Assembly: GCA_024281015.1 (NCBI GenBank)
Contig: JAMXLL010000114.1
Location: 1-36,053, forward strand
DNA: 36,053 nt
Direction: 5' to 3'
Source of the DNA: Candidatus Binataceae bacterium
Lineage (GTDB): Bacteria > Desulfobacterota > Binatia > Binatales > Binataceae
Positions 27,562 to 36,053 of the stretch are shown piece after piece. Every line of letters begins with the position of its first letter. Within the stretch, counting starts at the first letter, position 1. A program made the translations under genes and the position numbers. The notes beneath the pieces were generated by a model that worked only from the letters and a program-made list of their open reading frames with translations, ran no database searches and was not told where the DNA came from.

Positions 27562-30024
27562 TTAGTCGCCCGCTGCTGTAACAGCACGGTCCGCTGATAC
27601 CTCTAGAGGCATGCAGCGGGTTATGAATGCGGGCCGGCGCCAGGCGATGTAGGCCGGCAGAATCAACACGCCGGCAATCATGTTGGTGGCCATCAGGAAG
27701 ATTAGCAGCACACTCATCTCATTGTGAAACAGCAAAGGCGAAAACGCCCAAGGCAGAATGCCACCAACCATCACCGCGAATGTGCTAAAGACAGCCGCCC
27801 CCGTAGTATGCAATGCGGTAGTAATTGAATCCTCTATGCCAATGCCCCCGGCTACTTCGTCTCGAATGCGTGCGACAGTGTAGATGCCATAATCTACTCC
27901 CAGACCGATACCCAATGAAATCACCGGTATAGTATCAATCGTGAGACCGATTCCGCGCGCGTTCATGTACACGAATGCACCAAAATTCGCCATTACGCAC
28001 GAAATGATAAACAGCGCTCCGGCCGTCAGGGATCGGAAAGTAAAGGCGCAGCAGATATAGATCACCAGCAGTACAAAGGTGATATTCATAAAATCGAGCT
28101 GCTTCAGAACATCGTTGGCGGCAAGAAAGAGTCCAGCCTCACCGCCGAGGTATTGTAGGTGCACTTTAGTTAACCTCGGGTCGGGTTCAATGCGCTGAGC
28201 CACGAATCTGCGAATGTCATCGCGCAGCCGATTGAGACGGCTGTACGTATGATCGGGCAACAGCAGGCGAATACAAGAGCTGGTCACGTGCGGACTGTGG
28301 GCAAAAAAGCGCTCCATTTCCCCCGGCGCGGTGCCGCCCAGAAACATGAACCATAAGTTGCCGCCCAACTCGATTCCGACCGAGGTTTTTTGGAAACTCG
28401 ACTGATCAAAGCCGGTGGGAATCGCGATAAACTTCGGGTAACCATTATGGAAACTCGAGTTGAGGGGCTTGATAACAGAAGCGAATGGGACCGCGGCAAG
28501 CACGTCGCCGTGGCTCACGAGGTAGTCACCAAGGTCATCGGACATACGCAAGACTTCGGGGCCGAGCCCGGATTGAGGATCGGGGTAGTCGGGTGTACTC
28601 AGCACCACCCAGCCCTCGTCAGTCGGGAAAAATCTGCCAATTTGAGCCGTGTCGAGGTTTACCTTGGCATCGGGGCGATACAGCGGCGTGCCCGGCGTTT
28701 CGTATCCAACGTGGGCCCGTTGTCCGGAAATCACCCCCCAGATAATGAAAGCGCCACCCGCGGCCAGCAGCGTCGCGCGGGCGGCGCCCGCTGTAACCGG
28801 CACCCGGATCAACCACTCGGTTAACCAGTGCATGCGCTTCACCCGAGGCTGGCCGGCCGATGAAAACCATCTTTGCCGGATACGCGGCCGGGGCAGAAAG
28901 CTCATGAAAATTGGTTGGAAGACGAACACCATTGTCAGACTCGAGGCCAGCCAGACTGCTCCGCCCAGGCCGATTTCCTTAAGCACCGGAATACCACCGA
29001 AGGAAATGAAAATGATTCCGGCGATGTCGGCCAGGATGGACAACAGACCGGGCGGCAGCATCACGTCCGTCGTGGTCGCGCAGGCGAGAATTTTGTCATC
29101 CAAGCGGTCGAGTTCATCGTAGTAACGCCCCTGCCACTGGATACCGTGGCTCAGGTCGCGAGCGGTTAGAATAAACGGAATAACCAGCATCACGGGGTCA
29201 AAGTTGTACCCCATCAAGCTGACGAACCCGAGTCCCCACAAGGCCGAAAAAGATCCTGTAACGATCGGCGCCCACCAACTGCTCCGATGCCCCAGGCTGA
29301 GATACAGAATAGCCAACATCAATGCGAGCGAGGTGACAAAAATAGTGGTGATACGCGGTAGGTAGTAATAACCCCATCCCGAGATAACCGGCTGTCCTGC
29401 CACATAGATGTCGGTGTTCTGGTCCGAGTACTTATGCACTAAGGCCTGGATCCTTTCGAATAGATCCTTGTAATCCAGTGCGCCCTCGTTGAAGCTGGCC
29501 GTGACCAGCGCTCCTTTGTTGTCATACGTGATAAGGCCGGCGACCGGTGCACGATGAACAAATACGTTCTGTTTCAGTTCATCGAGTTGCTGCTGATTCT
29601 GCGGAATCTTCGGATACATGTAGCAACGGGTGATAATCGCGCCCGGCACTGCACTGGCGAAGGCCACCCGATAAGAGGCCAGCGAGAAAATTTCATTATG
29701 ATCAACCCCCGGCAGGATATTCACTGCACGGGTGATGTCCTCGATTTTTTGCAGGGTGGAATAGTTGAAGATGTCACCTTCTCTTACGCGCAGCATCAGC
29801 GCCAATGTCTGAGCGCCGCCATAATGGGTGTGGAACTTGCGATAGAGCAGGGTGTTCGGATGATTGCTGGGAAAGAAATTTTCGAAACGAGTCGCAATCC
29901 GGACGCGCGCAGCCCAATAAGCCATGAAGATGGTTACGGCAACCAGGATCAGGCCTATAGGAACCCTGAACTGGAGGATCGACCGGCCGATACCTAGTTC
30001 ATTTCTGGCGTCCGATTCGTTCAT
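27562..30024 (-). CDS. MMPL/RND-family transporter
   Basis: 820 aa; duplicated RND architecture with two large extracytoplasmic loops; VISLGIGLGVDYGIYTVARIRDEV motif. Confidence 0.9.
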   Translation of the reverse strand: MNESDARNELGIGRSILQFRVPIGLILVAVTIFMAYWAARVRIATRFENFFPSNHPNTLLYRKFHTHYGGAQTLALMLRVREGDIFNYSTLQKIEDITRAVNILPGVDHNEIFSLASYRVAFASAVPGAIITRCYMYPKIPQNQQQLDELKQNVFVHRAPVAGLITYDNKGALVTASFNEGALDYKDLFERIQALVHKYSDQNTDIYVAGQPVISGWGYYYLPRITTIFVTSLALMLAILYLSLGHRSSWWAPIVTGSFSALWGLGFVSLMGYNFDPVMLVIPFILTARDLSHGIQWQGRYYDELDRLDDKILACATTTDVMLPPGLLSILADIAGIIFISFGGIPVLKEIGLGGAVWLASSLTMVFVFQPIFMSFLPRPRIRQRWFSSAGQPRVKRMHWLTEWLIRVPVTAGAARATLLAAGGAFIIWGVISGQRAHVGYETPGTPLYRPDAKVNLDTAQIGRFFPTDEGWVVLSTPDYPDPQSGLGPEVLRMSDDLGDYLVSHGDVLAAVPFASVIKPLNSSFHNGYPKFIAIPTGFDQSSFQKTSVGIELGGNLWFMFLGGTAPGEMERFFAHSPHVTSSCIRLLLPDHTYSRLNRLRDDIRRFVAQRIEPDPRLTKVHLQYLGGEAGLFLAANDVLKQLDFMNITFVLLVIYICCAFTFRSLTAGALFIISCVMANFGAFVYMNARGIGLTIDTIPVISLGIGLGVDYGIYTVARIRDEVAGGIGIEDSITTALHTTGAAVFSTFAVMVGGILPWAFSPLLFHNEMSVLLIFLMATNMIAGVLILPAYIAWRRPAFITRCMPLEVSADRAVTAAGD

Positions 30025-30145
30025 CGCTCCGCCCGCTCCGATTAGTCTCCGACGCAGGTTAGCAGAAGCGCCGGCTGGACGTCACCGCCCATGGGTTCGG
30101 GCCTGGTCCTGAGAAACCCGGCTCGGGCGACATTAGATAGGGAGG

Positions 30146-30185
30146 CCCGCCTCTCGCTGGCTATGGTGTTGCAGCGAGAGGCGGG
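30146..30185 (-). terminator. Strong hairpin downstream of the amidohydrolase (terminator-like, weak U-tract)
   Basis: Perfect 14-bp inverted repeat CCCGCCTCTCGCTG (30146-30159) / CAGCGAGAGGCGGG (30172-30185), 12-nt loop. Confidence 0.65.
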
Positions 30186-30196
30186 GCAAGGCTAGG

Positions 30197-31879
30197 TTAA
30201 CAGGCGCCTGAGCGTAGTACCTCGCCGTGTAGCAGTTCGTTAGTTTTGCCGCGGTCGTATAGCCAATCGCCGTTGACGAACACGTACTCGATGCCGCGGG
30301 CCGGCATCACCAGACGACGCCCGCCACCAGGCAGGTCGTTGCGCATCTCGCCCCGTTTGTCGGAACCCACCGTGTTGTAATCAAAGACCACGATGTCTGC
30401 TGCCATTCCAGGCAGCAAACGCCCTCGATTTGCGATTCCGAAAAAGTCCGCAGGTTCGGAGGTAATGCGTTTGATGGCGTACTCGAGCGGGATGGCTTGG
30501 CGTTCTCGTACCCAGGTGCCGAGCAGATAGGTGCAGTAGCCGGCGTCGCAAAGCATGTCGACATGGGCCCCACCATCGCTCAGGCCGACCATGGTGCGCG
30601 CATCATTGATCAACTCCGGAATGCGATCCTCGTTCGCGTTAAACAGTGCCATGGTGAACTCGATACCGAGATCATCCTCCAAGCCGAGGTCCAGGAACGC
30701 ATCAACTCCGTCGCATCCACGCTCGCGCGCGATATCCGCGACATTGCGGCCAATCAGCCGCTCCAGAGCCGGGTTTTTCACTTCTTTGATTTCGAGCCGC
30801 TCCCACTTGCCATTGAAGACAGCCGGGCGCTTGAGCGCCTCGCGGAAATCGCTGCGAAACTTGCGGTCCTGGTAGATCTTCTTCTGCACTTGCGGCGGCT
30901 GATTGAAGACGGGATTCCAGCTGTCAAGATTCGCGAAGATAAAGGGGTCGCGGAGATTAATTTGAATAGTCAATGGACGACAGGTTACTTGCGGAATGCC
31001 GCCACGCCGAATCAGTGGCTCGGCCTTGCGCAGCGTTTCCTGGCATGCCTCGGGCATGTCATCACGGTTAAGCAGCGCCAGCCACGTGACCGGGCGGGTG
31101 CTCTCGCGCAACAGCATGTCGAGAAATTCATATTCTTCATCCGCCATTAGGGCGACCGTTTTGGTCAGCGCTAGTTCGATAGCTCCGCGGCCGAGTTCTC
31201 GGAGCGAACCACAGTACGCCTTGAACTCATCGCGGCTGGCATTGCGGCAAGCGATCGGCCGGCCTTTATAGCCAATATGCTGAGGAACTGCGGTGGTGGT
31301 GAAGCCGAAAGCGCCGGCTGCCACCGCTTCCTTGATTAAGGCTGCTATTTTGGCGGTTTCCTCCGGGTTCGCGGCGCGTTCCATCGACTCCTCACCCATC
31401 ACGTAGTGGCGAAATGGGGTGAGCGCGGCCATGAAGCCCAGGTTAATTCCACATCCGCGCTGCTGCGCCGCATCGAGATACTGGGGGAAAGTTTCCCAAT
31501 CCCAAGTGACACCCTTTCCCAATACATCGAATGGAATCGCTTCGACGTTGACCAAGTCCCAGGCAGCGATCTCACGAACCTTGGGCCGGCACGGTGCAAT
31601 GCCAACCCCGCAGTTGCCCATGATCACACTCGTGACACCATGCCATGATGACGACGTGAGGTAGGGATCCCAACAGATTTGCGCATCATAATGGGTATGC
31701 GGATCAACGAAACCGGGCGACACCACGAGATCAGATGCGTCGATCATCTGCTTGGCGCCGGCACTGATGTCACCGATTTCAACGATTTTGCCATCCGCGA
31801 CGGCTACGTCCGCGCGGCGTGGCGGCGTGCCAGTACCATCGACGACCGTCCCGTTCTTAATCAACAGATCATAAGCCAT
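30197..31879 (-). CDS. N-acyl-D-amino-acid deacylase-type amidohydrolase
   Basis: MAYDLLIKNGTVVDGTGTPPRRADVAVADGKIVEIGDI...GFVDPHTHYDAQICWDPYLTSSSWHGVTSVIMGNCG; C-terminal LLPGMAADIVVFDYNTV. Confidence 0.9.
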   Translation of the reverse strand: MAYDLLIKNGTVVDGTGTPPRRADVAVADGKIVEIGDISAGAKQMIDASDLVVSPGFVDPHTHYDAQICWDPYLTSSSWHGVTSVIMGNCGVGIAPCRPKVREIAAWDLVNVEAIPFDVLGKGVTWDWETFPQYLDAAQQRGCGINLGFMAALTPFRHYVMGEESMERAANPEETAKIAALIKEAVAAGAFGFTTTAVPQHIGYKGRPIACRNASRDEFKAYCGSLRELGRGAIELALTKTVALMADEEYEFLDMLLRESTRPVTWLALLNRDDMPEACQETLRKAEPLIRRGGIPQVTCRPLTIQINLRDPFIFANLDSWNPVFNQPPQVQKKIYQDRKFRSDFREALKRPAVFNGKWERLEIKEVKNPALERLIGRNVADIARERGCDGVDAFLDLGLEDDLGIEFTMALFNANEDRIPELINDARTMVGLSDGGAHVDMLCDAGYCTYLLGTWVRERQAIPLEYAIKRITSEPADFFGIANRGRLLPGMAADIVVFDYNTVGSDKRGEMRNDLPGGGRRLVMPARGIEYVFVNGDWLYDRGKTNELLHGEVLRSGAC

Positions 31880-31955
31880 TAACCAAGGCCTCCTCAGGTC
31901 TGATTCTTAAACCGCTCGGCTGATGATGCCCGATCGGTGCTCCGCTCTCAGCCCT

Positions 31956-32756
31956 TTATCTTAAATTGAGACTTGCAATGAACTGCTTCACCGCGGAGTT
32001 GAATTCCATCGGTTTTTCCAATTGATAGAAATGGCCGACATCTTTAATCACGGTCAGCTTGGCCCCCGGAATATTGTCGGCGAGCAATTTATTCGCGGCC
32101 ACCGGGGTTGCCTGATCTTCCTCGCCCGCTAGCACAATGGTCGGCTTGCGAATCTCGCCCAGCCGGCTCGTGATATTCCAGTTGAACACGCCACCTGGAT
32201 CGGCAACGGCGGAATCAAAGACATGCTTCGGAAAATTGGATTGCACTATGAAATGCGAGCGCATCACCTCGAGGATTTCCGGACGCTCACGCTTGGTCCG
32301 TGCCGAGACCGCTCCTTCGAGCAGGGCTGAAAAGGTCGCCTCAAAATTGTTCTTGAAGGCCTCTGCGGCCTCCTTGGGCATATTCTCTCCAACTCCGGTT
32401 CCCGAACTGAGAATGATGTTGGCAAGAACACGATCGGGATAGTCCAGGTTGAACTGCATCGCGATCATTCCGCCGATCGAGTTACCGATTAAGATAGCTT
32501 TGTCTATCCTGGCAGCGTCCAGCACCGCGGCAATGTCACGGGCATGCTCCGGGATTGAATAGCCAGTGCGGGGCTTGTCCGAACGGCCATGGCCGCGCTC
32601 ATCGACCACTACCACCCGGTTTGTGCGCGCGAAAGGGAAAACCTGGAAGTACCAAATATAGCCGTTGGTCGTCCACGGATGCAGAAGGACGAGAGGGACT
32701 CCTTCGCCATAAATATCGTAAAAGGTTTTAACTCCGCCGTTATCTGCAAAGGGCAT
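31956..32756 (-). CDS. Alpha/beta-fold hydrolase
   Basis: MPFADNGGVKTFYDIYGEGVPLVLLHPWTTNGY, VDERGHGRSDKP, nucleophile elbow LIGNSIGGM, DVGHFYQLEKP; ORF extends to 32852 but the ATG at 32756 fits better. Confidence 0.9.
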   Translation of the reverse strand: MPFADNGGVKTFYDIYGEGVPLVLLHPWTTNGYIWYFQVFPFARTNRVVVVDERGHGRSDKPRTGYSIPEHARDIAAVLDAARIDKAILIGNSIGGMIAMQFNLDYPDRVLANIILSSGTGVGENMPKEAAEAFKNNFEATFSALLEGAVSARTKRERPEILEVMRSHFIVQSNFPKHVFDSAVADPGGVFNWNITSRLGEIRKPTIVLAGEEDQATPVAANKLLADNIPGAKLTVIKDVGHFYQLEKPMEFNSAVKQFIASLNLR

Positions 32757-32869
32757 ATGGATGGCTCCTGGAGAAGAGCGATGCGGTCCAAAACCGGCAA
32801 GCGTCCGGCTAGGTATCGCGGGCCTTTGAGGAGAGCCACGCGTGCATCGCAAACGGATACAAATTCGAC

Positions 32870-32900
32870 GCAGGCGAGCCGCTAGGGCCGGCTCGCCTGC
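32870..32900 (-). terminator. Hairpin downstream of the second amidohydrolase (terminator-like)
   Basis: Perfect 12-bp inverted repeat GCAGGCGAGCCG / CGGCTCGCCTGC with 7-nt loop CTAGGGC, just after the stop at 32909. Confidence 0.6.
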
Positions 32901-32908
32901 TTACCAGT

Positions 32909-34630
32909 TTACGCCGCTCCGCCGCCCCGCAGCAGAACGCCCGGGGTCGCCCCGGTACAGCCGCCCTCTTCGAAGGTGAGTTGGCCATTGACCAGGATCG
33001 CCTGGTAACCATCGGCCCTCTGCACGCGCCGCCATTCACCGCCCGGAAAGTCGTGGACGATCTCCATCGGCCGGATGTTCAGCCTGTTGAGGTCGTACAC
33101 CACTATGTCGGCCCATGACCCTTCGTTGAGCGTGCCGCGGTTCTTGAAGCCCGCGCACATGGCCGGATGGGCGCTCAAGCGCCAATGTGCCTCCTCCAGC
33201 GAAATGACGGGGTTGTCCCGCACAAACTTGATCAGAGCTTCGGTCGCATATCGCCCGCCGGTAAAGAACTTGGTATGTGCACCGCCATCAGAGACGCCGA
33301 AGATCGCCAGCCCGTCGGATTTGATTAATTCGGCCATATGATCGACGCGCACGTTGATGGGCGGCGTGTAGAACTCGGCATTCAGACCGTCGGCTGTGGC
33401 AATATCCAGCATCGCGTCCACCGGATGCTTGTTCTCTTGCCGTGCGATCTCGCCGATGGTCATGTTCTCGTACTTCTTGAGGCTCGGGTCTTTGCACTCC
33501 AGAACGAAAATATCGGCGACGTTGTTGGTGATGAGACCGGTCTGCTCTACCTTACGCAATTCAGGCCGGCGCGTGGGATCGGAAAGCTTCAGCAATCGGT
33601 CTTCGATAGAACCAACCGTAACTTCGCGCCACGCAGGCATATCGTCCCACAGATTCCAATCCTTGAAGCTGAAGGCAAAGCCAACTTCGAGAGTTGCGCT
33701 CTGCCCGTAAACCCGGATGCCGCGGCGAGCGCAGCTTTCAATCCAATGCAGTTGCCGGCGGAAGCGCTCGGGGTACGCATCATTGACCGCGATCGCGTTG
33801 TAAAGGATGGGGCGCCCGCTGACCAGCGCGAGTTCTTCGAAATGGCGCTCGGTATGATCCTGGGCGTCACCTTCGTACTTGCTCGCATCGGGTATGTACG
33901 ACATCTGGATGAAACCCTGGTTGCGTTCACCAAGCACCTTTGCCAGCGAAATCGCGGTTTCATCGGCCATCAGATCGGTCACCATCGGCGTCCCGTCGTA
34001 ATCGGCCTGGACGCTGTTGCGGCCAAATCGCTGGGCCGACCAGCCGCAAGCACCCTGGTCCATCGCCTCATTGATGATCCGGCACATCTCTTTGGTCTCG
34101 GCTTCGGTCGGCAGCCGGCCCGACTTGGCATCTTCGAGCCCCATGACCCAGGTCATTACCGGCGCCATTGGGACAAAGGGCAGCATGTTTATGCCCTTGG
34201 GATGACGGTCGACGCTGTTGAGAAACTCCGGATAGGTGACCCAGTCCCAGGGTAACCCCGCCTTCATCGAAGCATAGGGAATTGCCTCCGTCCGAGTCAT
34301 GGTCAGCATGGCGCGGTCGCGCAATTCCGGCTTGACGGGGGCGAAACCGAATCCGCAATTGCCGATTACAATCGAGGTTACACCGTGCCAGCTCGAAATT
34401 GTGCAATACGGATCCCAGAATAACTGCGCATCGTAATGGGTATGCAGGTCTACAAAGCCGGGGCCGACGATCATACCACCAGCATCAATCACTTTGTCGG
34501 CCTGATGGGCCTTGAGATTGCCAATTTTCGCGATCCGGCCGCTCTTAATCCCCACGTCGGCCTGGTATCTCGGCATCCGCGTTCCATCGACCACCATTCC
34601 GCCTCGGATTAGCACATCGAATTCAGCCAT
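32909..34630 (-). CDS. N-acyl-D-amino-acid deacylase-type amidohydrolase, paralogue of 30197..31879
   Basis: MAEFDVLIRGGMVVDGTRMPRYQADVGIKSGRIAKIG...GFVDLHTHYDAQLFWDPYCTISSWHGVTSIVIGNCGFG; GSWADIVVYDLNRL. Confidence 0.9.
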   Translation of the reverse strand: MAEFDVLIRGGMVVDGTRMPRYQADVGIKSGRIAKIGNLKAHQADKVIDAGGMIVGPGFVDLHTHYDAQLFWDPYCTISSWHGVTSIVIGNCGFGFAPVKPELRDRAMLTMTRTEAIPYASMKAGLPWDWVTYPEFLNSVDRHPKGINMLPFVPMAPVMTWVMGLEDAKSGRLPTEAETKEMCRIINEAMDQGACGWSAQRFGRNSVQADYDGTPMVTDLMADETAISLAKVLGERNQGFIQMSYIPDASKYEGDAQDHTERHFEELALVSGRPILYNAIAVNDAYPERFRRQLHWIESCARRGIRVYGQSATLEVGFAFSFKDWNLWDDMPAWREVTVGSIEDRLLKLSDPTRRPELRKVEQTGLITNNVADIFVLECKDPSLKKYENMTIGEIARQENKHPVDAMLDIATADGLNAEFYTPPINVRVDHMAELIKSDGLAIFGVSDGGAHTKFFTGGRYATEALIKFVRDNPVISLEEAHWRLSAHPAMCAGFKNRGTLNEGSWADIVVYDLNRLNIRPMEIVHDFPGGEWRRVQRADGYQAILVNGQLTFEEGGCTGATPGVLLRGGGAA

Positions 34631-34761
34631 ATTGATCTCCCAAGTCTGAGGTCCACGCGATTAGGATTGTTGCGCAGAGTTTAAAACCGCGCTTCCACAT
34701 CGCCCGACCGGTTTAAAGCGGCAGCGTTCCCGGCCTACGCCTTTTCGAGCCCCTAAATTGA

Positions 34762-34788
34762 GCCGGTTAACTGTTGCGCCGGTTAACT
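34762..34788. repeat. Tandem direct repeat GCCGGTTAACT x2, 16-bp period (operator-like)
   Basis: 34762-34772 and 34778-34788 identical, each with palindromic GTTAAC core; between divergent genes at 34630 (minus) and 35005 (plus). Confidence 0.5.
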
Positions 34789-35004
34789 TACCAGCAGGTT
34801 GGCTGGACACGGCGGAATTGTCAAACGGAAGTACCCTCGTTGAAACAAGCTGGCCCGCGACGTAAAAAGGTTCAAGCAGGCGCGGTGCTTGACCACAGAA
34901 TTCCCCAGCCAATGATACTGGGCGTTATCGGGAGAGTGCAGAGATGCCGAGGGTGACGCCCGCGTTTCCTTCACGATGGGCTTCCGTGGGAAGCTGAGCG
35001 AAGG

Positions 35005-36053
35005 ATGGCAGCTCCAGCTACGGTAGTTCAGCTTGAAGCACAGCGAGGGCCATCGCATAAATGGCTGATCGCTCTAGCCGTGATGCTCGGCACGGCGCTG
35101 GAAGTCCTGGACAACTCCATCGTCAATGTTGCCTTGCCCCATCTGCAAGGCTCGTTTTCTGCAGGGGTAGACGAGATAACGTGGGTCGTGACCAGCTATC
35201 TAGTGGCCAACGGCGTCATGATCCCGATGACCGGCTGGATTTCTTCGCATTTTGGCCGCAAGCGTTATTTTCTCACATCGGTATTGGTCTTTGTCACCGC
35301 CTCGGGCTTATGTGGCGCCGCTCAATCATTAACGGAGATCGTGGTTTTTCGCCTGCTCCAGGGGGCGGCAGGTGCAGCGATGATTCCGTCGTCCCAGGCG
35401 ATCCTGATGGAGACGTTTCCGCCTGAAGAACAGCAGCTTGCGATGGCCCTTTGGGGGGTAGGCCTGATGGTGGCGCCGATTGCCGGCCCGACCTTAGGTG
35501 GTTGGATTACTGACAATTGGAGTTGGCGCTGGAATTTCTACATCAACGTGCCGATCGGAGCCCTGGCGTTCGCAATGGTGTCGGCCTTCGTCCATGACCC
35601 ACCCTTTTTGCGGGAACGCCGTGCCCGTGGCGGGCGAGTAGACTACCTGGGAATCGCACTACTCGTTCTAAGTCTTGGTCTTCTGCAGATTGTGCTGGAT
35701 CGCGGCCAACGTGCCGACTGGTTTAACTCCGCCTGGGTGGTATATGCAACGAGTTGTTCCGCCGCCTCGTTTGTACTGCTCGTTTTGCGCGAATTGCGTT
35801 TCAGCGAACCGATTCTCGATTTGCGGATTTTCCAAAAGGGCGTCTTCATCGTAGCTACCACCCTTACGGTTGAGATGAGTTTCGTGCTGTTCGGCGTGAT
35901 CTTGATGACGCCGCTCTTCCTCCAGGAACTGATGGGCTACAGCGCCTGGCGGGCAGGACTAATCCTGGCACCACCGGGCTTCGGCGCAATGTTCTCGATG
36001 ATGCTGACCGGACAATTGGCACGCGCCGGGATCAACACGCGGCCGATGGTGGG
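35005..36053 (+). CDS. DHA2-family (EmrB/QacA-like) MFS exporter, truncated at window end
   Basis: Open frame from ATG 35005 to the window edge (not in ORF track): MAAPATVVQLEAQRGPSHKWLIALAVMLGTALEVLDNSIVNVALPHLQGSFSAGVDEITWVVTSYLVANGVMIPMTGWIS... Confidence 0.93.
   Translation, partial: MAAPATVVQLEAQRGPSHKWLIALAVMLGTALEVLDNSIVNVALPHLQGSFSAGVDEITWVVTSYLVANGVMIPMTGWISSHFGRKRYFLTSVLVFVTASGLCGAAQSLTEIVVFRLLQGAAGAAMIPSSQAILMETFPPEEQQLAMALWGVGLMVAPIAGPTLGGWITDNWSWRWNFYINVPIGALAFAMVSAFVHDPPFLRERRARGGRVDYLGIALLVLSLGLLQIVLDRGQRADWFNSAWVVYATSCSAASFVLLVLRELRFSEPILDLRIFQKGVFIVATTLTVEMSFVLFGVILMTPLFLQELMGYSAWRAGLILAPPGFGAMFSMMLTGQLARAGINTRPMV

Noticed and set aside
30497-31150. 217-aa plus-strand ORF
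   Set aside because: Antisense shadow of amidohydrolase 30197..31879.
33338-34255. 305-aa plus-strand ORF
   Set aside because: Antisense to the well-supported amidohydrolase 32909..34630; no recognisable motif.
1-36053. CRISPR arrays, transposons, prophage, tRNA or rRNA genes
   Set aside because: No regularly spaced repeats, transposase/integrase motifs, tRNA-like cloverleaf or rRNA sequence noticed on reading; a tRNAscan/Infernal run would be needed to exclude small RNAs.

Overview
The window is a bacterial chromosomal segment, high in GC and densely coded. No rRNA, tRNA, CRISPR array, transposase or integrase was recognised. Most genes are housekeeping or metabolic: Lon protease, GlgX, an AMP-forming acyl/acetyl-CoA synthetase, Mrp/ApbC ATPase, a YfhL-type ferredoxin, an MMPL/RND transporter, two paralogous D-aminoacylase-type amidohydrolases, two DHA2 MFS pumps, gluconokinase, a LOG-like protein, a hotdog thioesterase, a macro-domain protein and an LLM flavin oxidoreductase. 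The standout is at 18743..19849. Two ORFs reported separately (18743..18997 and 19031..19849) are in the same frame and separated only by one TGA (18995..18997). That TGA sits exactly where the redox-active Cys of a peroxiredoxin-like motif belongs (SADW-[TGA]-PYCRNQL, i.e. UxxC). A perfect 6-bp hairpin with a G-first apical loop lies 21 nt downstream, in the range expected for a bacterial SECIS. I read this as one unannotated 368-aa selenoprotein: a Sec-peroxiredoxin-like domain fused to a DsbD-N-like domain. It is followed by a cytochrome b / Tat-lipoprotein sulfite-oxidase-fold (MsrP-like) pair. Other points of interest are a stand-alone S53 pro-kumamolisin propeptide lipoprotein with no protease domain, a secreted phage-tail-fibre-motif protein, an unreported 56-aa ORF coupled to glgX by ATGA, and operator-like repeats in front of both MFS pumps. 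All assignments are by eye from sequence; no searches or folding were run.
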